Made by a program: the position numbers and the translations under genes | Shown here: in pieces, positions 57,850 to 64,000 of the stretch | Layout of the letters: every line of letters begins with the position of its first letter | How positions within the stretch are numbered: position 1 is the stretch's first letter | Assembly: GCA_021018995.1 (NCBI GenBank) | Contig: CM037586.1 | Coordinates: 2,764,328 to 2,828,327 of the forward strand | DNA: 64,000 nucleotides | DNA from: Chloranthus sessilifolius | Lineage: Eukaryota; Streptophyta; Magnoliopsida; Chloranthales; Chloranthaceae | Direction: 5' to 3' | The notes under the pieces: model-generated | What the model was told of the DNA's origin: nothing | Database searches by the model: none | The model's input: only the letters and a program-made list of their open reading frames with translations

Positions 57850-58094
57850 CGTGGCACACTTTCTGAAAAATAGTGTACTCATTCTCAATCTTGCTTGGGC
57901 ATGACTTAATCACCATTTACCAACTCTATTTTAACCACTTGTAAAGCATAGCCTGAGTAACTAAAAGCAACACATGGTCCTCACACTCTTGGAAAAATAA
58001 CAACTAATTTGGTAACAATTAGAGAACCAACTTAGATGATGGAGAAAATACTACACATGCACACCTTTCAAACGCACCCACATGCAATAGCCGC

Positions 58095-58289
58095 ACACTC
58101 GTTTTCCAGTACGTATTGCCTAGCTCCAAAACCGGGACATATTGTTGATACATACCAGTTCCGGAATATACATTACCAATATATAGGTAATGCACAGCTA
58201 CGATACATTCAAAGTATCGTACCGGTGACCCCCGAAACCGGTAAGTATTGTCCGGCAGGTACCGGTTTCGGATGATATTTTGAACCATG
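58095..58289. mobile_element. Second, truncated copy of the CATGG-type MITE
   Basis: It ends GATATTTTGAACCATG and shares 'agctccaaaacc' and 'gatacattcaaagtatcg' type segments with the MITE at 55366-55582. The outer 20-25 bases of the left end are not recognisable. It lies about 90 bp from the KUP splice donor. Confidence 0.65.
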
Positions 58290-58382
58290 CTCATGCGGTG
58301 CATGTATACATAAAATAAAGGCTTCGGTCATGTTAATGATGTTACTTAAGCAAGTAGTTTTAAGTTCAAGTTTTCACGATAC

Positions 58383-58905
58383 CTAGCAATGCAGCGGAAG
58401 ATGTGATAACTCTTTGGGCAGACCCGGCGAAAAAGAAACCTTTCACTCTGAGGCACTACAGGAACCGGTACATACTTTATACACACAAATATGATCATAG
58501 AGTGAATCGCTGGAAGAGTAGTCAGAAAATGACCAAAAATAGCTGGAATTCCTTTCACAAGCTCATTATAAACCAATCCGATGCCAGGTGTTCTGATAGT
58601 GCCAAGGTTGCAACCCAATTGCAGCATCAAATCCATTGAAAGCTTCTGCCTGACTTCAGTTTCATACTTGAGCTTGCTTCCATAATTCCAAATAAACATC
58701 ATCATAAACACAACTACTGCAAAAACCAATATGATCCAGCTTCCATCTCCCACACAAGATAAAACTGAAGAAAAGAAAACCAATTCCAATCCCAAGAAGA
58801 AAACCAGAAAAATCAATGCAATGATGATGTTTATCTGCCATATTAGAAGCATGATGACAGTCACTAAGATTGTTGTCACCATCATAACTCCTAACTCAGC
58901 AACGC
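58383..58905 (-). CDS. KUP: HAK/KUP/KT potassium transporter, penultimate exon
   Basis: On the minus strand this begins after acceptor 'tattatacag' (58906-58907) and ends at donor AG|GTATCG. It encodes 174 residues: GVAELGVMMVTTILVTVIML and several following hydrophobic segments (the last transmembrane helices), then TPGIGLVYNELVKGIPAIFG, FVCIKYVPVPVVPQ and SERFLFRRVCPKSYHIFRC. These are conserved KUP blocks at the end of the membrane domain and start of the cytosolic tail. The frame is intact. The start phase (after a split glycine codon) implies an upstream exon, which I do not find in 58906-64000, so the gene continues beyond the window. Confidence 0.93.
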
Positions 58906-58973
58906 CTGTATAATAGATTGACATCAGAAAAGAACGGGAACATAATCGTACAACTTAGGAAACTCACCACATG

Positions 58974-59072
58974 CAGGGATTTAATGTCGGATATATATCA
59001 GCATATCGGCTGGGTCCCAAGCCGATACGCATCCGATAGTCAAGCACCTTTAATTTTTAACATAATATAAGA

Positions 59073-59138
<66 letters not shown>

Positions 59139-59349
59139 TTTCAAAAAGAACATTTTTGGTATTTTGTCTGAGTCACATCCGATAAATATTGGCCGATATG
59201 ACCGATATGGGCCGACATGGTCCGATATTTGACCAGTTTGACCCGATATTTGACCTCATATTAAATCAGGGTTCATATCCAAATCGGATGAGGCCTAACC
59301 TGATACAAATCGACCGATATGTATCAAATATGGCAGATTATAAACCGTG
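58974..59349. mobile_element. Probable hAT-type MITE, 376 bp
   Basis: The ends CAGGGATTTAATGTCGGAT and, in reverse complement, CACGGTTTATAATCTGCC are similar. The flanks ACCACATG (58966-58973) and ACCATATC (59350-59357) match 6 of 8. The interior is rich in 'ccgatatg' repeats and has a (TA)n run at about 59084-59132. It sits within 70 bp of a KUP splice acceptor. Confidence 0.55.
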
Positions 59350-60189
59350 ACCATATCAACTCCTTTTGAAATTAAAAAGACCAATATTAAAAGTAGAGTA
59401 TTGCCACAGCAAGTTCTGCTATGTGCTCATCAAATTTAAAGAGAACATTCGCCAATCCTACTTTAGGTTGGTGTGCACATAGAAAAGTTAGTGTCGCACT
59501 AGCAGCCTGCCACTGATCTAAAAAATATAACCATATAGCCTTTATGCTTCATCAGCATGGTAAAAACCATAGGCATGCATCTGCATCTTCATTATAAAAT
59601 CCACACAAAAATAGGAAAATTATTTATGCCAAGTCATTGGGTACTTTTGCAACCTTTTCTACAACACACGTCCATGTATGCACGTGGATGCTAGTTTGTG
59701 ACAAATAGATCTATATATGAAACTATTTCATATAAGAAATGGAATTAACCTGTTATTTGAAGTGACCATTGTTTTTTTCAATCCATAAAAATGATGCTTA
59801 TAGCAACAATGAACCATGGTTCAAATGGATGTTACCCTGACTTTACACTTTGGGTGGAGAGTCTGAATCCTGCACATGGCAACTCTTTGGACACTTTACA
59901 TGAGTACTAATATATATTTGCTATTATAGTAACTGTTGGATGTAGGGTTTCATTCATTATATGCTAAACCTTCTAGATTTTTTGTAATTATCATTGTTTC
60001 TTTGATATTTTATTTTGTTAAGTAATTTTTATTTTTATTTTCTTGATCAAATTATACCCATAAGTTAATTAACATAAAATGAAGCTAAATAAGAACAAAG
60101 CCAAAAAGAAAAACAGAAAACCTAACAAAAAGAAAAAAAACAGATGTAAAAAGCAGCCCAATGACAATTTGAAAGCAAAATCAAGCCAT

Positions 60190-61135
60190 CTTTAAGGTGA
60201 TCTTAAGTTGTTCCCCGTCCGGTAGGATATCTGATGGGGACATCCGATTCAAAGAACTGCCCATAGTCTATCGAAGGCGAAAGAAACGTGCAAAAGTATC
60301 ACGAACGCTCCTAACCGAAGAATGGGGGCATTCTGAAGAAGAGAAGCAAGGGCGTCCTTAACTTCAGGACAGACGGGCGTGGTTTGAGAGGCTCTCTTTT
60401 TTGTGCACGACGAACGTCCATGAATATTGGATGGACATCCGTGAGCACAAAGTTGGCGGTTTTAGTTGTTTTATTATTTCAAATTTATGGAACTGTTTTG
60501 TGTATGACGGAGGTCCATGAATACAGGACGAACATCCGGGATCACTGGGCAAATGTCCGTGAGTTAGTTACTTTCTTATTTCGAATGTATGATTAGTTAG
60601 GGTTGTTTGCCTATAAAAAGGCATTATAAAGAATATTTGATTAATTAATGGTTATTGAATATTGTTATGCAAATTGAGAGCTTTTTATTAAAGTTTCTTT
60701 GAGGGTGTTTCTCTCAAGACGTGGAAGAGTGAGTCTTCTATCAGCGTGTGGTTTGGTGTGAGGCCAACTTTTCTTATCCTTCCATCTACTCTTATCTCAA
60801 CATTATGTATAAGTGATTGGTTAATTTTCTACTTAATTCTATTATAAACCTTCGCTTAGAATCTTTTTTGTTGTTAATTCCGCTCGAGTTCGAAAGAATC
60901 CACTTGTGAGTTCGTTCGAAACTCTAAACTCTTGAAGATCTAGTTGTGCGCTAAGAACCCTAGTCTTCTAGATCTTATAGGGAACATATGGCGAAAGTAT
61001 CACTGTTTTGGGCTAAATCAAATTATTTAATTGAAATTCTCTATATTTTCTGTGTTAATTTGTTAGAAAATTTATGTTTCAATTTCTCATATTAATTCTC
61101 GACTAATCTCAACCCATCATATTTGCATTGTGTTA
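60190..61135 (+). mobile_element. Gypsy 3' internal end plus LTR fragment
   Basis: Near 60240-60290 a frame reads DIRFKELPIVYRRRKKR, equivalent to the VYRRRKKW tail of the gypsy copies nearby. It is followed by an LTR-like segment with 'gcctataaaaaggcatta' (TATA, near 60610), a leader with 'gtttggtgtgaggcc' and 'gaaaccctagtc'-like motifs. It is a related but different gypsy family member. Boundaries are approximate. Confidence 0.5.
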
Positions 61136-61139
61136 GCTT

Positions 61140-61550
61140 CTGCACCACTATCGTTGATGGACCTAGCCCTGCCTGATAAAGATGGTACACACTACCAACA
61201 AAGACCCTCCAAAATCGCATCAACAACAAATTTGAAAGTCTGAAACTTCTCTTCAAAAATATGTCTGTTTCTTTCTTGTCAGAGTTCCTAGAATATCTCT
61301 ACTAGAAGTGTCTTGCATATGGTACCCAAGACCTGGTTCCTCAGGCCATCCAGCCAAAACCCAGGCATATGCTAACCACAAACCATGGTAAGAAGGAATC
61401 ACAAACCCGTCTCGCAAAATCACATTGCATGAAGAGTTACTCCATAGTTTCTTCCTTTGTACCACATAGTTTGCACACAATAGATACATCCATTCCTCTC
61501 TTTCATAGTTGCACACATGTTCAAACTCTTCCCCATGCTAACTCCCATGC
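61140..61550 (-). mobile_element. L1-type LINE 3' end, degenerate
   Basis: On the minus strand, frame-shifted pieces include LCANYVVQRKKLW near 61460 and QERNRHIFEEKFQTFKFVVD near 61250. The second is the conserved tail motif of plant LINE ORF2 (ERN..IFE.K). Stops are frequent. Confidence 0.65.
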
Positions 61551-61873
61551 AAACACCTTAACTCTTAATGGAGCAACACCCTACCATTACAGCGTCCAAG
61601 GTTGATCTCTACCAATGGTCGCCTATTTAGTGGAACTTAAATAATATTTATTTTGTATCTTTAAATATTATTTTGTTCAGCTGAGCTAGGAGTTTGGAAA
61701 CTTTTTGCTTTACAAGTCATACCCAGTGATGTATTAAACTCTGCCACCTGTTTGTGTCCACTAAACACTTAAGCTAAATAAATGAGCAAATTCAAATATA
61801 TTATGTAGTAAACCTCAAACCTTGAAAAGTAAGTCAAAAAATGGACAACGTAACTTCAACTGGATATCAGTGT

Positions 61874-62440
61874 GACGCAGGACAAAACCTTAAACTACGT
61901 GAATGCGATGAATTAATTACTTGCCAAAATTAATTTAAATTAACTTGAACAATAAACCTGAAAATCATGTGGTTACCTTAGGGCTCCATCGTTTTCCATA
62001 CGAAAGATCACGTCCAGGTTCAGGAAAGGATCCAATCTTTGCACTAGATCCGTTAGAGTTGCAGTGCAAATCGGGTCCTAGAGGTAGAACTCTAGGTTTT
62101 TCATATTAGGGCGCTTACTCGTGGTTCGATAGTGGGATCTCAAGTTCTTCTATGGTTTATGGGATCAGGTGTTTGGAGATTTAATGGTTCGAATCAATGG
62201 TTCCGATGGGGTTAGGATTTATGGTTTTAGGGATTTGGAAAAGGTGACGGCTGGATTTAAGGTTTATGGGATCAGACAAAGTAGAGAAAGAAAATAAAAA
62301 TAAATAGATAGATAGAGGATAGATTTTGGGCTTCACACCAAACCCTTCTCGAGAAACAAAGATTCACTCTTCGAAGATGCTCATCTAAAGCAAGGAAGCA
62401 AAAGGCTCTTTTCATTCATAAAAAACTAATTAAAAGTCCT
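61874..62440 (-). repeat. Gypsy 3' LTR (copy C), internally deleted
   Basis: The outer end TGACGCAGGACAAAACC is the complement of the LTR-A/B end. It aligns with those LTRs through 'gtttggtgtgaagccc' (near 62328) and 'aatgaaaagagcc'. The U3 start and the end of the internal region are missing. The junction near 62440 joins 'caatcatgag' of the internal region directly to mid-LTR sequence. Confidence 0.8.
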
Positions 62441-64000
62441 CTCATGATTGGCTCATGCACTCTCGATAGTCGACTTATCAACCCTCTATATCTCAAACTA
62501 GAAACTCTTTGCCACAGGTGAATGCCACAATACCATTTAAAATTCTCTCAATTATCTCATTTCTCTGTTTGCTTGGGGAGGGAAGGGGTATTGGCTGCAA
62601 AGTTGGGATGGGGTTGTAAATAGGGATTGTTTGGAACGGGTTGCAAGGAGGTGGGGTTGAGCTCAAAGAAGGAACTAGGTTCCCCATATTGAACGTAGAG
62701 TTGATTCCGATATCTGGAGATAGTTCGAGAACGTACGCATTAGGTCCACTCCTTGCCACCATTTTAAAGGGCCCAGCGTCGAGGGCTTGGAGCTTCTTTG
62801 CGACTCCCAAAGGGAATCGTTCAGGCCCAATCCAAACCATAGCGTGATCATTTGATTGGAATTCCATAAAAGCCTTAGGTAACTGCATCGATACTTTGAG
62901 AGTTTCATTGCATAAATTAATTTTAAGCTTAATTTCGGCATGCAATGCAAAATGAGACTCAAGAGTTGACTCACCATAAGACTCAGAATGTGAAGCGGTA
63001 TACGAATCGAGACTATGATGTGTGTGCGTGTCTATGGACTCGATACTCTCATGTGCATGTGACGTTAACGACTCACGGGCAGTAGCCTCTATCAGCACTT
63101 GTGACTCATGTGTAGTGGACTCTACCAACACTAGTGACTCATGTGTGATTGAATCAAGTAACATTAATGGCTCCTCTACACTCGGCTCGATTAACTCCAA
63201 AGATTCAAGTGCACACGACTCTACCACCACCAAGGACTCGTGCACAACTGGCTCTACGGGCACTAACGAATCATGAGTAGGTGACTCGGTCGAATCGTGC
63301 GTGGGTGACTCGGTTGGCTCACATGTGGGCAACTCAATATCACTACTCATAAGGGAAATAGAAGTATTACTAACTAGACTCTCTCAAACTTCTTCTATTT
63401 CCTCCTCACTCATCACGGTAGGGTCATACACTTCCTCTTCTACTTTCATATTTTCCGGCTCCTTAGAACTTTCGTTTTTAGTTAATAAATTCGGAGAAGT
63501 TTTATGGAGCACTCATAAGCAAAGTGTCCGAACCCTTGACACTTAAGACAACCAGAACACTTATTTGTCTTGGTTCTCAAACTCTGTAGAAGGTGACGGT
63601 GTGTCAAAGGAACATACTTTTCAATAAGTATCACCTTCATATCCTCCCATGTGGAAATGGGTTTAATCCGACGAAAGTCAATACAGAGTTCTATATGAAC
63701 CCAAAAAAATTTGGCATTACCCTTAAGCTTCGTTGTCATTAGCCTAATTTTGTACTCATCTGGTACGCCATACCAAGCAAAGTACTCCTCTACACTAGAC
63801 AGCCACTCCACGAAGGTTCTAGGGTCCGTTGTACCCTCAAAATTTGGGACCTCATTCCGAATAGATTTTAGAAATTTCCCAACAGGGTCGTACTCAGGTT
63901 CATGATGATGAGGATATCCCCGAACTCTAATCTCATCATGACTTTTGGGGCTTTGCCAAGAATATGGAGTGTAATGGTTCCCTCATTCGGCTAGCACCTT
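62441..64000 (-). mobile_element. Reduced Ty3/gypsy internal region (copy C), runs off the window
   Basis: Gag frame 63811-63482: EWLSSVEEYFAWYGVPDEYK, WEDMKVILIEKYVPLTHRHL and the CCHC knuckle CLKCQGFGHFAYEC, then a stop. Frame 63350-62493 (285 residues): an N-terminal Ser/Thr/Glu/His repeat of about 11 residues (HESLVVVES, HESLVLVES, HESQVLIEA), then the integrase C-terminus with VWIGPERFPLGVAKKLQ, GPFKMVARSGPNAYVLELS and STFNMGNLVPS. There is no protease, RT, RNase H or integrase catalytic core. It has the same architecture as copy B and better preserved frames. Confidence 0.88.

Larger units (their letters stand above)
52387..58382 (-). other. KUP intron (about 6.0 kb) carrying nested transposons
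   Basis: The donor is AG|GTATCG at 58382 and the acceptor CAATAG|GTACGG at 52387, a canonical GT-AG pair. Splicing completes an arginine codon and gives IARYGYKD, the conserved KUP sequence. Within it lie a reduced gypsy element (53177-57578) with a MITE inside, a palindromic MITE at 57631-57849 and a second copy of the MITE family at 58095-58289. 52390-53176 shows nothing else recognisable. Confidence 0.9.
58906..64000 (-). other. Preceding KUP intron (partial), transposon-filled
   Basis: No KUP exon is recognisable here, so this is either one very long intron or the gene is cut off by insertions. It contains a MITE, a (TA)n tract, a gypsy LTR piece, a LINE end and a minus-strand gypsy copy. 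The stretches 59350-60180 and 61550-61870 show nothing I can name. Confidence 0.6.

Noticed and set aside
58036..58913. Plus-strand open frames opposite the KUP exon (58403-58639, 58731-58913)
   Set aside because: They are antisense shadows of the KUP exon, which has clear family motifs and splice sites on the minus strand.

Overview
This window is plant nuclear DNA. It is AT-rich with long dinucleotide microsatellites and is dominated by decayed retrotransposons (Ty1/copia, Ty3/gypsy, L1-type and RTE-type LINEs, one SINE tail) and small inverted-repeat DNA transposons. The only cellular gene I can support is split by plant-type GT-AG introns. It is the 3' part of a HAK/KUP/KT potassium transporter on the minus strand, with exons 58905..58383 and 52386..51846. 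A roughly 6.0 kb intron between them is packed with transposons. The 5' exons are not visible and probably lie beyond position 64000. I see no rRNA, tRNA, CRISPR array or prokaryotic-style operon.

Layout. 1-420: minus-strand LINE 3' end. 1.1-8.6 kb: three same-orientation copia fragments mixed with a 110-bp tandem array and LTR-like fragments. 9.2-10.9 kb: a 0.56 kb tandem duplication whose second copy received a long-TIR Mutator-type MITE, with the empty site preserved in the first copy. 10.9-13.3 kb: an inverted pair about 1.8 kb apart. 15.2-16.9 kb: an RTE LINE remnant and a 730-bp hAT-type MITE with a perfect 8-bp target duplication. 17.8-23.6 kb: LINE fragments (two 3' ends and an ORF1). 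24.1-27.1 kb: possible exon remnants, a 199-bp tandem duplication and a SINE tail. 27.8-33.5 kb: a well preserved non-autonomous LTR retrotransposon with 1.6 kb GC-rich LTRs, a tRNA-iMet-type primer site and no polymerase. 33.5-36.2 kb: a GC-rich promoter-like block and another hAT MITE. 36.56-49.2 kb: a 12.6 kb symmetrical element with composite inverted arms (0.6 kb ends plus 1.85 kb units), a 144-bp satellite and a 2.9 kb solo LTR nested in its centre. 49.2-51.6 kb: small MITEs. 51.8-58.9 kb: the KUP exons and their intron, which holds a gypsy element, itself carrying a MITE. 59-64 kb: the preceding KUP intron, with a MITE, gypsy LTR pieces, a LINE end and a second copy of the same gypsy family in the opposite orientation.

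Most interesting items: (1) the 12.6 kb foldback-like element; (2) a gypsy family in which both copies share a shortened Gag, an 11-residue repeat spacer and only the integrase C-terminus, as if it spread in that reduced form; (3) the MITE inside gypsy inside KUP-intron nesting with exact duplications; (4) the 5.6 kb non-autonomous LTR element with an irregularly repeated internal motif. All assignments come from reading motifs by eye. No database search was possible.
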